Assembly: GCF_015711605.1 (NCBI RefSeq)
Contig: NZ_JABTEZ010000003.1
Span: 434,001 to 498,000, forward strand
DNA: 64,000 nucleotides
Direction: 5' to 3'
Source of the DNA: Planomonospora sp. ID67723
GTDB lineage: Bacteria > Actinomycetota > Actinomycetes > Streptosporangiales > Streptosporangiaceae
This document shows, in pieces, positions 46,918-56,065 of this stretch; the first letter of the stretch is position 1; each line of letters begins with the position of its first letter. The translations under genes were made by a program, and so were the position numbers. The notes below the pieces were generated by a model that saw nothing but the letters and a program-made list of their open reading frames with translations, had not been told where the DNA came from and did not search any database.

Positions 46918-48186
46918 GTGATCCCGGACAGGAAACCCCTCACGCAGTTGGTGCCGCGCACGTTGCTCCGCCTGGCCGCATGGAGCCTGTGCTTGATCAT
47001 CATCGGCTGGGCGGTGTCCTACGTCGCGCAGGGCGTGGCGGCCCTGCGGATCGTGATGCTGCCGGTGGCCATCGCGTTCCTGCTCACCGCGCTGCTGTTC
47101 CCGCTCACCCGCCGGCTCCGGGCGGCGGGCATGCGGCCGATCTACGCGACCTGGGTCACGATGCTGATCGCGCTCGCGGTGCTGGGCGGCACCGGGTGGA
47201 TCATCGGGGTCCGGGCCAACGACGAGTTCCCCCGCCTGGTCAGCCAGGTGCAGGAGACCGCCAGGCAGGTGCAGACCTGGCTGCAGACCGGCCCGCTGCA
47301 CCTGCAGCCCACCCAGATCAACCAGTGGATCGACGACATCGCCGCGCAGGTCACCCAGCAGCAGACCGTGCTCACCGGCGCCACCGTGGCGCTGGAGGTG
47401 CTCGCCTCGATCGTCCTGCTGCTGTTCGTGACGTTCTTCCTGCTCAAGGACGGCGACCGGATCTGGTCCTGGTTCCTCAAGGCGTTCGGCTCGGCCACGC
47501 CCCGGGTCGACCGGGCCGGGCGGGCCGCCTGGGTGACGCTCTCGCACTACGTGCAGGGCACCGTCGCGGTGGCGGCGGTGCACGGCGTCATCATGGGCAT
47601 CGTGCTCGCAGGGATGGGAGTGCCGCTCTGGGCGCCCCTCGCGGTGCTGATCTTCCTGGCGAGCTTCATCCCGATCGTCGGGATCTTCTTCGCCGGGGCC
47701 GTCGCCACGCTGGTCACCCTCGGCGCCCAGGGCCCGATCTACGCGCTGATCTTCGTGGGCATCCTGATGGTCGAGCAGCAGCTGGAGAACCACGTGCTGC
47801 AGCCGCTGATCGTCGGCCGGGCGCTGAGCTTCCACCCCCTGGCGATCATCCTGGTGCTGGCCGGGGGCGGCATCGTGGCGGGCATCGCGGGGGCCGCCGT
47901 GGCGGTCCCGATCGCGGCGGTCATCTACCGGGCGCTGCCCGAGCTCATGAGCGACCCGCCGGTCGCCCTCCCGCCGGGGACGGGGCCGCTGCTGGAAGGG
48001 GACGTCGGCCCGCAGCCGGTGACCCCCGCACCGCCGACGGACCTCGCGCCGGAGGCGGAGGCCGGGGCGCCGCCTCCGGGCTCCGGCACGGCGGCGTCCC
48101 GGCCTCCCGGCACACCGGATCCGGAAGACCCCGGTACGGCGGCGCAGGATCCCGCCACGCCGCCCCAGAGGCCCGGGCCCCGGTGA
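46918..48186 (+). CDS. AI-2E family transporter (PerM/TqsA-like)
   Basis: A 422-residue membrane protein with seven or eight helices. The middle soluble segment reads VSQVQETARQVQTWLQTG...VTQQQTVLTGATVALEVL and the C-terminal membrane half has HYVQGTVAVAAVHGVIMGIVLAGMGVPLWAPLAVLIFLASFIPIVGIFFAGAVA and QQLENHVLQPLIVGRALSFHPLAIILVLAGGGIVAGIAGAAVAVPI. The last ~70 residues are Pro-rich. Substrates of this family are varied (AI-2 export, Na+/H+ antiport), so none is assigned. GTG 46918 has a closely spaced GGAG. Confidence 0.9.
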   Translation: MIPDRKPLTQLVPRTLLRLAAWSLCLIIIGWAVSYVAQGVAALRIVMLPVAIAFLLTALLFPLTRRLRAAGMRPIYATWVTMLIALAVLGGTGWIIGVRANDEFPRLVSQVQETARQVQTWLQTGPLHLQPTQINQWIDDIAAQVTQQQTVLTGATVALEVLASIVLLLFVTFFLLKDGDRIWSWFLKAFGSATPRVDRAGRAAWVTLSHYVQGTVAVAAVHGVIMGIVLAGMGVPLWAPLAVLIFLASFIPIVGIFFAGAVATLVTLGAQGPIYALIFVGILMVEQQLENHVLQPLIVGRALSFHPLAIILVLAGGGIVAGIAGAAVAVPIAAVIYRALPELMSDPPVALPPGTGPLLEGDVGPQPVTPAPPTDLAPEAEAGAPPPGSGTAASRPPGTPDPEDPGTAAQDPATPPQRPGPR

Positions 48187-48226
48187 GTGAGGAATCGTCC
48201 CAGCCCAGCGGGTAACGTTCTCCCAC

Positions 48227-48781
48227 GTGACCCGTTCCACCATCACCACACCCCCGGCCGGGGCGACGCTCCCGGAGCCGCTTCCCGGCGCGCCCGCTCC
48301 CGGCACCCCGCTCGGCTCGCACTACAGCCGCTGCTTCGGCTGCGGCGATCAGCACCCGACCGGTCTGCACCTGGTCGCCACCACCCCTGACGGAGTCTCG
48401 GTGGCCGCCGAGTTCGTCGTGGGGGAGGCGCATCAGGGCGCGCCGGGCCTCGCGCACGGCGGCGTGCTGGCCGCGGCGATGGACGAGGTCATCGGCATGT
48501 CCGTCTGGCTGTTCCAGCGCCCCTACGTCACGGGGCGGCTGGAGACCGACTACCTGGCGCCGGTTCCGGTGGGCACCACCCTTCACCTGCGCGCCTGGTG
48601 CACCGGGATGTCGGGCCGGAAGGCATATCTTGAGGCAGAGGGACGCATCGGCGCTCCGGACGGCCCGGTCGCCGTGCGGGCCGCCGCGCTCTTCATCGAG
48701 GTGGGCATGGAGCACTTCGCCAAGCACGGTGACGCCCAGGCCATCCTCGAGGAGCATCATGACTACGAGGTGAACCCGTGA
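48227..48781 (+). CDS. PaaI-type hotdog thioesterase
   Basis: A 184-residue protein with [14 protein letters not shown], a cysteine pair near the N-terminus, and the hotdog signature [22 protein letters not shown], followed by [27 protein letters not shown]. It probably hydrolyses acyl-CoA or acyl-protein thioesters. GTG 48227 lacks a clear Shine-Dalgarno; TAACGT at 48213-48218 could be a -10 box for a near-leaderless mRNA. It overlaps dut by four bases (GTGA). Confidence 0.88.
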   Translation: MTRSTITTPPAGATLPEPLPGAPAPGTPLGSHYSRCFGCGDQHPTGLHLVATTPDGVSVAAEFVVGEAHQGAPGLAHGGVLAAAMDEVIGMSVWLFQRPYVTGRLETDYLAPVPVGTTLHLRAWCTGMSGRKAYLEAEGRIGAPDGPVAVRAAALFIEVGMEHFAKHGDAQAILEEHHDYEVNP

Positions 48782-49221
48782 CCCGCAGTGTCGAGGTGCT
48801 GATCCACCGGCTCGACGCCGGGCTGCCCCTGCCGTCCTACGCGCACCCGGGCGACGCGGGAGCCGACCTGTACGCCGCCGAGGACGTCGAGTTGCCGCCC
48901 GGAGAGCGGGCGGTCGTGGGCACCGGGGTGGCCGTCGCCCTGCCCGACGGATACGCCGCCTTCGTCCACCCGCGCTCCGGGTTGGCCGCCAAGCACGGCG
49001 TGACCCTCGTGAACGCCCCCGGCACCGTCGACGCCGGTTACCGGGGGGAGATCCGGGTGACCCTGATAAACACCGACACCAAGGACGCGGTACGGCTGCG
49101 CAGAGGCGACCGCATCGCGCAGCTGGTGATCCAGAAGGTGGAGCGGGCCGCGTTCCACGAAGTGGACAGGCTGCCCGGATCGGCGCGCGGCGCCGGCGGG
49201 TTCGGGTCCACGGGCCGTTGA
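48778..49221 (+). CDS. dut: dUTP diphosphatase
   Basis: A 147-residue trimeric dUTPase. All five motifs are visible: [52 protein letters not shown] and [13 protein letters not shown]. It hydrolyses dUTP to dUMP, limiting uracil in DNA and feeding dTMP synthesis. The GTG start sits in the previous gene's stop. Confidence 0.97.
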   Translation: MTRSVEVLIHRLDAGLPLPSYAHPGDAGADLYAAEDVELPPGERAVVGTGVAVALPDGYAAFVHPRSGLAAKHGVTLVNAPGTVDAGYRGEIRVTLINTDTKDAVRLRRGDRIAQLVIQKVERAAFHEVDRLPGSARGAGGFGSTGR

Positions 49222-49280
49222 TCCGCCAGTGATCTGCGGGCCCGCGGGCCGCCAGTGAATCGTCAAGGAGTGTGAGGAAG

Positions 49281-49955
49281 ATGTTCGGACGTCGCCGTGG
49301 CAAGGAGACCCCGGCTCCCGCGGAGGAGGTGAAGCGGGCGGAGGAGGTTCCCGCGCGCGAATCCGGTCCGTGGGACGCCGCCGAGCCGCATCCCGAGCGG
49401 GAACGGGTCGACCTCGGCGGGTTGCGCCTGCCGGTCGATGCCGGGTTCGAGGTGCAGCTCACCCTGGACGGCGAGCGCATCGCGGGCGCGGTCGTCCTGT
49501 TCAAGGAGAGCGCCCTGCAGGTTCAGGCGTTCGCCGCCCCCAAGAAGACCGGCATCTGGGACGAGGTCCGCGGCGAGCTCGCCGCGGCGGTGAAGAACGC
49601 CGGCGGCACCGCGGAGGAGCGCCAGGGGCCGTTCGGCACCGAGCTGGCCGCGCAGGTCCCGGACAAGGGGCTCACGCAGCCGGTCCGCTACCTCGGAGTC
49701 GACGGGCCGCGCTGGTTCCTGCGGGCGGCGATCAGCGGCCGGGCCGCGCTCGACGCCGGGATCGCCGAGACCCTGGAGAACGTCGTCAGGGACATCGTGG
49801 TGGTCCGGGGAGAGGGGCCGATGGCCCCGCACGAGCTGATCGAGCTTCGCCTGCCGCCCGAGGCCAGGCAGGCGGTGGACGGCCGGGCAGCCGGACGCAG
49901 CGCGGCCGATCTCAACCCCTTCGAGCGCGGGCCGGAGATCGCCGAGCTCCGCTGA
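49281..49955 (+). CDS. DUF3710 protein
   Basis: A 224-residue conserved actinobacterial protein of unknown function. It starts MFGRRRGKETPAP and contains VDLGGLRLPVDAGFEVQLTLD, KTGIWDEVRGELAAAVKNAGGTAEERQGPFGTEL and GVDGPRWFLRAAISGRAALD, the DUF3710 pattern. It is invariably found near dut, an OB-fold gene and DUF3159. AAGGAG ten bases upstream favours ATG 49281 over GTG 49272. Confidence 0.9.
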   Translation: MFGRRRGKETPAPAEEVKRAEEVPARESGPWDAAEPHPERERVDLGGLRLPVDAGFEVQLTLDGERIAGAVVLFKESALQVQAFAAPKKTGIWDEVRGELAAAVKNAGGTAEERQGPFGTELAAQVPDKGLTQPVRYLGVDGPRWFLRAAISGRAALDAGIAETLENVVRDIVVVRGEGPMAPHELIELRLPPEARQAVDGRAAGRSAADLNPFERGPEIAELR

Positions 49956-50003
49956 CGTGCCGGATCGCGTACGCTGATTCGACACGTTCGTGAAGGAGAG
50001 GTC

Positions 50004-50396
50004 GTGAGTTCGCAGGAACCGCATAGAAAGCGCGGGTTGCGAGGATTCTTCCAGCGACTGGCGACGAGCCAGGCCGAGCTGGAGGCCGACGAACTGCAGC
50101 AGGACCTCGACCGGCACGGCGCCACGCCCATCGCCTCATGCGGTGGGCGTCGCCGCTTCTGCGTCACCGGTACACTGCGGACGGTGACCCTGCGACCTCG
50201 TGGCGGTGCACCGGCGCTCGAAGCGGAGCTCTACGACGGCTCGGACGTCATCGACCTGATCTGGCTGGGCCGCCGGAGGATCGTCGGCATCGAGCCGGGG
50301 CGGATGGTGCTGGCCGAGGGCCTCGTCAGCATGCAGGATGGCCGCAAGGTGATGTTCAACCCCCGATACGAGCTGCGCCCGGCCAACGGGACGTGA
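50004..50396 (+). CDS. OB-fold nucleic-acid-binding protein
   Basis: A 130-residue protein. After a basic N-terminus (KRGLRGFFQRLATSQAELEADELQQDL), the OB-fold reads RRFCVTGTLRTVTLRPRGGAPALEAELYDGSDVIDLIWLGRRRIVGIEPGRMVLAEGLVSMQDGRKVMFNPRYEL. RecG/RPA-like tRNA_anti OB domains have this pattern. A role in DNA or RNA handling is inferred. It overlaps the next gene (GTGA). Confidence 0.9.
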   Translation: MSSQEPHRKRGLRGFFQRLATSQAELEADELQQDLDRHGATPIASCGGRRRFCVTGTLRTVTLRPRGGAPALEAELYDGSDVIDLIWLGRRRIVGIEPGRMVLAEGLVSMQDGRKVMFNPRYELRPANGT

Positions 50397-51109
50397 GCGA
50401 GAAGACGAGCCCGGAAACCGGTGACTGGATGACGATGAGCGAGAAGACGACCGCCACCGAGCAGGCCGTTGCGCACGACACGGTGGAGGCCGCGATCCGG
50501 GCCCAGCTCGCCAAGGCGTTCGGCGGGATCCGGGGCGTCATCGAGGCGGCCGTTCCGACGGCCGTCTTCACCCTGATGTGGGTCACCACGCAGGAACTCC
50601 ACCGCTCGCTGCTGATCAGCGCCTCGACGGCGGTGGTCCTGCTGCTGGCCCGGCTGGTCCAGCGCTCGACGCCGCAGTATGTGATCAACAGCCTGATCGG
50701 CATCGGCATCGGCTGGTTCTTCGCCTCCCGCACCGGTGAGGCCAAGGACGTCTACCTGCCCGGCATCCTCTACAACGCGGCCTACTCCGTGGCCATGCTG
50801 GTCTCGATCGTCGCCCGCTGGCCGGTGGTCGGCTTCCTGATCGGCTCGGTCACCGGCGATCCCACGGCCTGGCGCAACGACCCGGCCGTGGTGAGGCTCT
50901 GCTCCCGGCTCACCTGGCTGCTGATGATCCCCTGCGTGGTCCGGGTGGCCGTGCAGGCGCCCGTCTACCTGATCGGCGGGAACGGCGCGGTGGCCCAGCT
51001 CGGCATCCTCAAGATCGTCATGGGGTGGCCGCTGCAGATCGCGGCCCTCGGCGCCATGGTGTGGGTGCTCACCCGCGGGCGCACCCCGGTCCGGCCCGCG
51101 TCCTCCTGA
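50393..51109 (+). CDS. DUF3159 integral membrane protein
   Basis: A ~238-residue protein with five or six helices and the DUF3159 features GGIRGVIEAAVPTAVFTLMWVTT, NSLIGIGIGWFFASRTGEAKDVYLPGILYNAAYSVAMLVSIVARWPVVGFLIGSVTGDPTAWR. GTG 50393 overlaps the OB-fold gene's stop; ATGs at 50429 and 50435 are possible starts as well. Its function is unknown, and its fixed position in the dut-trk block is the only clue. Confidence 0.88.
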   Translation: MSEKTSPETGDWMTMSEKTTATEQAVAHDTVEAAIRAQLAKAFGGIRGVIEAAVPTAVFTLMWVTTQELHRSLLISASTAVVLLLARLVQRSTPQYVINSLIGIGIGWFFASRTGEAKDVYLPGILYNAAYSVAMLVSIVARWPVVGFLIGSVTGDPTAWRNDPAVVRLCSRLTWLLMIPCVVRVAVQAPVYLIGGNGAVAQLGILKIVMGWPLQIAALGAMVWVLTRGRTPVRPASS

Positions 51110-51153
51110 CCCCGGTCTCCGGATCGGTCCGGAGGCCTCCCGGATCCCGCGCA

Positions 51154-51187
51154 GGGGCCCGCCCGCGATATGCCGCAGGCGGGCCCC
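51154..51187. terminator. bidirectional hairpin between DUF3159 and the TrkA pair
   Basis: GGGGCCCGCC and GGCGGGCCCC form a perfect 10-bp stem with a 14-base loop between the convergent stop codons at 51109 and 51196. Confidence 0.65.
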
Positions 51188-51195
51188 GGCGCTTT

Positions 51196-51855
51196 CTAGT
51201 GCGGGGACAGGAGCTGGGCGAGCTCGTCCTCGACTTCCTGGCTGGCCACGAACATCAGCTCGTCGCCCGCCTCCAGGGGGTCGTCGGCGGTGGGGACCAG
51301 CACCCGGCCCTCGCGCAGGATCGCGACCAGCGCGGTGTCGGTCGGCCACGGCACCGAGCCGGCGCGCTGACCGACCACCGGCGCGTTCTCCGGAAGGGTG
51401 AGCTCGACCAGGTTGGCCTGGCCCTGGCGGAAGGTCATCAGGCGGACCAGGTCGCCGACGCTCACCGCCTCCTCGACCAGCGCGCTCAGCAGGCGCGGGG
51501 TGGAGACGGCGACGTCCACGCCCCACGACTCGTTGAACAGCCACTCGTTCTTGGGGTGGTTGATCCGGGCGACCACGCGCGGCACGCCGTACTCGGTCTT
51601 GGCCAGGAGCGAGACCACGAGGTTGACCTTGTCGTCGCCGCTGGCGGCGACGACCACGTGGCAGTCGGCCAGTCCCGCCTCGTCCAGCGAGGAGATCTCG
51701 CAGGCGTCGGCGAGCAGCCACTCCGCCCGGGGCACCGAATCGATCTTGATGGCCTTGGGGTCGGCGTCGATCAGCAGGACCTCGTGGCCGTTCTCCAGGA
51801 GCTCGGCGGCGATGGACCTGCCGACCGCGCCCGCGCCCGCGATGGTGACGCGCAT
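51196..51855 (-). CDS. TrkA-type potassium-channel regulator (RCK_N plus RCK_C)
   Basis: A 219-residue protein. It has a Rossmann NAD-binding N-terminus (MRVTIAGAGAVGRSIAAELLENGHEVLLIDADP), AASGDDKVNLVVSLLAKTEYGVPRVVARINHPKNEWLF, and a TrkA_C tail (LVELTLPENAPVVGQRAG...EAGDELMFVASQEVEDELAQLL). It starts within the stop of the companion gene (TGATG), so it is translationally coupled. It is expected to gate a K+ carrier, plausibly the adjacent APC permease, in response to NAD(H) or ATP. Confidence 0.92.
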   Translation of the reverse strand: MRVTIAGAGAVGRSIAAELLENGHEVLLIDADPKAIKIDSVPRAEWLLADACEISSLDEAGLADCHVVVAASGDDKVNLVVSLLAKTEYGVPRVVARINHPKNEWLFNESWGVDVAVSTPRLLSALVEEAVSVGDLVRLMTFRQGQANLVELTLPENAPVVGQRAGSVPWPTDTALVAILREGRVLVPTADDPLEAGDELMFVASQEVEDELAQLLSPH

Positions 51856-52520
51856 CAGTGCTCCTCCTCCGGCGCTCCGGACAGCACCTTGCTGATGCGG
51901 TCCATGTCGTTCTCCGCCGCCATGACGTGCAGGATGTCGCCCTCCTGCACCATGGAGTCGTGCCGGGGCAGCAGGGTCTCGCCCATCCGGTTGACGAAGG
52001 CCAGCCGGGTCCCGGCCGCCTCCTCCAGGTCTCTGGTCCTGGTGCCGATCCAGCCGGGGTGGTAGACGACCTCGGCCAGGATGATGCAGCCGGTCGGGTC
52101 GCGCCAGAGTGGCTCGGCGCCCTCGGGCAGCACCCGCCGCAGGATCTGGTCGGCGGTCCAGCGGACCGTGGCCACGGTGGGGATGCCCAGGCGCTGGTAG
52201 ACCTCGGCGCGCCGGGAGTCGTAGATGCGGGCCACCACGTTGTCGACGCCGAACGTCTCGCGGGCGACCCGGGCGGAGATGATGTTGGAGTTGTCGCCGC
52301 TGCTGACCGCCACGTAGGCGCCGGCGGACTCGATGCCGGCCTCTTCCAGGACGTCGCGGTCGAAGCCGATCCCGGTCACCCTGCGGCCACGGAACCCGGC
52401 CCGCAGGCGGCGGAACGCCTGCGGGTCCCGATCGATGATCGCGACCGAGTGGCCGCCATCCTCGAGGATGTGCGCCAGGGTCGAACCCACCCGGCCACAC
52501 CCCATGATCACGATATGCAT
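51855..52520 (-). CDS. TrkA-type potassium-channel regulator
   Basis: A 221-residue companion of the downstream TrkA gene: MHIVIMGCGRVGSTLAHILEDGGHSVAIIDRDP (NAD fold), VARETFGVDNVVARIYDSRRAEVYQRLGIPTVATVRWTADQIL, and a TrkA_C segment. GGGGGAG precedes ATG 52520. It diverges from the APC permease gene across a 118-bp space. Two paralogous regulators in tandem recall the paired CeoB/CeoC proteins of mycobacteria. Confidence 0.92.
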   Translation of the reverse strand: MHIVIMGCGRVGSTLAHILEDGGHSVAIIDRDPQAFRRLRAGFRGRRVTGIGFDRDVLEEAGIESAGAYVAVSSGDNSNIISARVARETFGVDNVVARIYDSRRAEVYQRLGIPTVATVRWTADQILRRVLPEGAEPLWRDPTGCIILAEVVYHPGWIGTRTRDLEEAAGTRLAFVNRMGETLLPRHDSMVQEGDILHVMAAENDMDRISKVLSGAPEEEH

Positions 52521-52638
52521 GCTCCCCCGCCGGTCGCGTCGAGGCGGATCTCGTTTCCTCCATGTACCCAGCCAGTATGGCCCGCCTCTGGAGCGTCGCG
52601 TCAGCGGGACGAGAGACGGGCCACTAGCATCGGCAGAC

Positions 52639-54726
52639 GTGCCGAAAGCCACGGACGTTACCAAACGCCTGTTCATCGGGCGTGCGCTGCGGAGCACGCA
52701 GCTCCACGAGCAGTTCCTTCCCAAGCGGATCGCGCTGCCCGTCTTCGCCAGCGACGCGCTCTCCTCGGTGGCCTACGCTCCTCAGGAGATCCTCGTCATC
52801 CTCTCGCTGGCGGGTCTGTCGTTCTACAACTTCAGCCCCTGGGTCGCCGCCGCCGTCATCGTCGTCATGCTGACGGTCGTCGCGTCCTACCGGCAGAACG
52901 TGCACGCCTACGCCAGCGGCGGCGGCGACTACGAGGTGGCCACCGTCAACCTGGGACGCAACGCCGGTCTCACCGTGGCCAGCGCACTCATGGTCGACTA
53001 CGTGCTCACCGTCGCCGTCTCGGTGGCCAACGGCGTCGACTACGTCGGCGCCACGATCCCGTTCGTCGCCGAGCACAAGCCCCTGGTCGCGATCGCCATC
53101 GTCGGCGTCCTGACGCTGGTGAACCTGCGCGGCGTCCGCGAGTCGGGCATGGCCTTCGCGATCCCCACCTACGCCTTCATGGCCGCGGTCCTCGGCATGA
53201 TCGTCTACGGGTTCTTCCGGCTGTCCGTCCTGGGCGACGAGCTGCGCGCGCCCACCGCCGCCTACGAGATCGTCGCCGAGCAGACGAACCTGACCTCCTT
53301 CGCGGCCGTCTTCCTGGTCCTGCGCGCGTTCTCCTCCGGCTGCGCCGCGCTGACCGGCGTCGAGGCGATCAGCAACGGCGTGCCCGCCTTCCGCAAGCCC
53401 AAGAGCAAGAACGCGGCCAAGACGCTGCTGATGATGGGCCTGATCGCGGTGACGATGTTCGGCGGCATCATCACGCTGGGCCTGGCCTCCGGCGTCAAAC
53501 TCGCCGAACCCGCCTACGCCGCCCGGGACGTGCTCATCAACGGCCATCCCGCGGGGATCGACTATCACCAGCAGCCGATCATCGCCCAGGTCGCGGAGGC
53601 CGTCTTCGGCAGCGGGTCGATCCTGTTCTACGCCGTCGCCGCGGTCACCGCGCTGATCCTGTTCCTGGCGGCCAACACCGCCTACAACGGTTTCCCCGTG
53701 CTCGGCTCGATCCTCGCCCAGGACCGGTTCCTTCCCCGGCAACTGCACACCCGGGGCGACCGGCTGGCCTTCTCCAACGGCATCGTCATCCTGGCGGCGG
53801 GGGCCTGCCTGCTGCTGTGGGGCTTCCAGGCCGACGTCAGCCGCCTGCTCAACCTCTACATCGTCGGCGTCTTCGTCTCGTTCACGCTCAGCCAGATCGG
53901 CATGGTCCGGCACTGGAGCCGGACCATGCGGGCCGAGACCGACTCCAGGATCCGGCTGGGGATGCAGCGCTCCCGGGCCATCAACTTCTTCGGCGGCGTC
54001 ATGACCGGCCTGGTGCTGGTGGTCGTGCTGCTCACCAAGTTCACCCACGGCGCGTGGATCGTCTGCGTGGCCATGCCGCTGCTGTTCCTGATGATGAAGG
54101 GCATCCACCGCCACTACGAGAACATCGCCCGCGAGCTCTCCGTGGACGAGGACTCCCAGGTGGACGAGGCGACGCTGCCCGCGCGCAACCACGCCGTCGT
54201 CCTCGTGTCGAAGATCCACAAGCCGACGCTGCGTGCCCTCGCCTACGCTCGCGCCACCCGGCCGTCCACCCTGGAGGCGGTCACCGTGGGCGTGGAGGGC
54301 GCCGAGGCGCGGGCGCTGCAGGAGGAGTGGGAGCGGCGGGGCATCCCGGTGCCGCTGAAGACGCTCGACTCTCCCTACCGGGAGATCACCCGGCCGATCC
54401 TGGAGTACGTCAAGTCGCTGCGCCGCCGATCGCCGCGCGACGTGGTGAGCGTCTACATCCCCGAATACGTCGTCGGCCGCTGGTGGGAGCACATCCTGCA
54501 CAACCAGAGCGCGCTGCGGCTGAAGGGCAGGCTGCTCTTCCAGCCGGGCGTGATGGTCATCAGCGTGCCGTGGCAGCTGCACTCCTCCGACCGGCTCAAG
54601 GGCCGTCCCGAGCCCTTCGCCCCCGGCTCGGTCCGCCGTTCCTGGCACGAGGACGCACGGCCCGGCGCGGCCCGTGAAGGCACGGCCCGTGACGGGGCGG
54701 CGCGAGACGGCGGCGGCAAGGCATAA
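52639..54726 (+). CDS. APC-family permease with cytoplasmic C-terminal domain
   Basis: A 695-residue protein with twelve helices. It begins LPKRIALPVFASDALSSVAYAPQEILVILSLAG, the APC signature, and has GGGDYEVATVNLGRNAGLTVASALMVDYVLTVAVSVANGVDY and RAFSSGCAALTGVEAISNGVPAFRKPKSKNAAKTL. Residues after ~510 form a soluble alpha/beta domain (ARNHAVVLVSKIHKPTLRALAYARATRPSTLEAVTVG) resembling the universal-stress or KUP-type C-terminal domain. Amino-acid or K+ transport is likely; the divergent TrkA pair favours K+. The tail has ARDG-type repeats. Confidence 0.92.
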   Translation: MPKATDVTKRLFIGRALRSTQLHEQFLPKRIALPVFASDALSSVAYAPQEILVILSLAGLSFYNFSPWVAAAVIVVMLTVVASYRQNVHAYASGGGDYEVATVNLGRNAGLTVASALMVDYVLTVAVSVANGVDYVGATIPFVAEHKPLVAIAIVGVLTLVNLRGVRESGMAFAIPTYAFMAAVLGMIVYGFFRLSVLGDELRAPTAAYEIVAEQTNLTSFAAVFLVLRAFSSGCAALTGVEAISNGVPAFRKPKSKNAAKTLLMMGLIAVTMFGGIITLGLASGVKLAEPAYAARDVLINGHPAGIDYHQQPIIAQVAEAVFGSGSILFYAVAAVTALILFLAANTAYNGFPVLGSILAQDRFLPRQLHTRGDRLAFSNGIVILAAGACLLLWGFQADVSRLLNLYIVGVFVSFTLSQIGMVRHWSRTMRAETDSRIRLGMQRSRAINFFGGVMTGLVLVVVLLTKFTHGAWIVCVAMPLLFLMMKGIHRHYENIARELSVDEDSQVDEATLPARNHAVVLVSKIHKPTLRALAYARATRPSTLEAVTVGVEGAEARALQEEWERRGIPVPLKTLDSPYREITRPILEYVKSLRRRSPRDVVSVYIPEYVVGRWWEHILHNQSALRLKGRLLFQPGVMVISVPWQLHSSDRLKGRPEPFAPGSVRRSWHEDARPGAAREGTARDGAARDGGGKA

Positions 54727-54785
54727 CCTTTCACAGACGACTCTGCGGAGGCAGGGAGGCACGACACGACGGGACACGGGGACGC

Positions 54786-56036
54786 ATGGGGACGACGGCG
54801 ATTGAACTGACGGTGGGACCGGTCGCGCACGGCGGCTGGTGCGTGGCCCGCCACGAGGGGCGGGTGGTGTTCGTACGGCACGCGCTCCCCGGCGAGCGCG
54901 TCCTCGCCGAGGTCACCGAGGAGACCACGCGTTTCCTGCGGGCCGACGCCGTGGAGATCCTCGACGCCTCTCCCGACCGGGTCCCTGCCCCCTGCCCCTT
55001 CGCCGGTCCCGGTCGCTGCGGCGGATGCGACTGGCAGCACGCCTCCCTGGAGGCGCAGCGGCGGCTGAAGACCGACGTGGTGGCCGAGCAACTGCGCCGC
55101 CTGGCCGGGATCGACTGGAAGGGCAGGGTCGAGGAGGTTCCGGGAGCCCCCGACGGCCTGGGCTGGCGCACCCGCGTGCAGTTCGCGGCCGACCGCGACG
55201 GCGTGCTGGGCCTGCGCCGCCACCGTTCCCACGACATCGAGCCGGTGGACGCCTGCCTGATCGCCCACCCCGAGGTGGAGAACGTCGGCGCCGAGGTCAT
55301 GAACTGGCGCGGCGCCTCCACGGTCGAGGTCATCGCCTCCTCGGCCGGTGACCAGGCCGTCGTGGTGGCCCCCAAGCCCCGCCGTACGGTGGCCGTGCCC
55401 GACCTCGACGACGACGTGGCCGTCTTCGTCAACGAGGGCAGGGGACGCACCCGCACGGTTCACGGCCGCCACCACGTCACCGAGCGCGTCGGCGGCCGTG
55501 ACTTCCAGGTCACCGGCAGCGGCTTCTGGCAGATCCACCCCGGCGCCGCCGCCACGCTGCTCGCCACGGTCATGGAGTTCGCCGACCCCAAGCCGGGGGA
55601 GTGGGCCCTGGACCTCTACTGCGGCGTCGGCCTGTTCGCGGCATCCCTGGCCGAGGCGGTCGGACCCGACGGAGCCGTGTTCGGCGTCGAGTCCGAGCCC
55701 GTCGCGATCCGTGACGCCGAGCGCAACCTCCGGGACCTGCCGCAGGCCCGGTTCGGCCGGGGGTTCGTGGAGAGCGCCCTGGACCGCTACGGGATCGAGC
55801 GCGCCGACCTGGTCGTCGTCGACCCGCCCCGCACGGGGCTCGGCCGCGAGGTCGCCGCGCGCATCGCCGACCTTCGGGCCTCCCGCATCGTCTACGTCTC
55901 CTGCGACCCCGCCACCCTGGCCCGCGACCTCGCCTGGCTCGGCGAGCGCGGCTATCGCCTGGCCGAGCTGCGGGCCTACGACGCCTTCCCGATGACCAGC
56001 CACGTGGAGAGCGTCGCCCTGCTGGTCCAGCAGTAG
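54786..56036 (+). CDS. TrmA/RlmD-type RNA m5U methyltransferase with TRAM domain
   Basis: A 416-residue class I RNA methyltransferase. An N-terminal TRAM domain (ELTVGPVAHGGWCVARHEGRVVFVRHALPGERV) is followed by a Cys cluster CPFAGPGRCGGCDW for an iron-sulfur cluster, the SAM motif LDLYCGVGLFAASLA, DLVVVDPPRTGLG and the catalytic VSCDPATLARDL (nucleophilic Cys). It should form 5-methyluridine in tRNA or rRNA; which site cannot be told. Confidence 0.93.
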   Translation: MGTTAIELTVGPVAHGGWCVARHEGRVVFVRHALPGERVLAEVTEETTRFLRADAVEILDASPDRVPAPCPFAGPGRCGGCDWQHASLEAQRRLKTDVVAEQLRRLAGIDWKGRVEEVPGAPDGLGWRTRVQFAADRDGVLGLRRHRSHDIEPVDACLIAHPEVENVGAEVMNWRGASTVEVIASSAGDQAVVVAPKPRRTVAVPDLDDDVAVFVNEGRGRTRTVHGRHHVTERVGGRDFQVTGSGFWQIHPGAAATLLATVMEFADPKPGEWALDLYCGVGLFAASLAEAVGPDGAVFGVESEPVAIRDAERNLRDLPQARFGRGFVESALDRYGIERADLVVVDPPRTGLGREVAARIADLRASRIVYVSCDPATLARDLAWLGERGYRLAELRAYDAFPMTSHVESVALLVQQ

Positions 56037-56065
56037 TCCGCCGGGCCCGCGCGTCCGGGGGGACG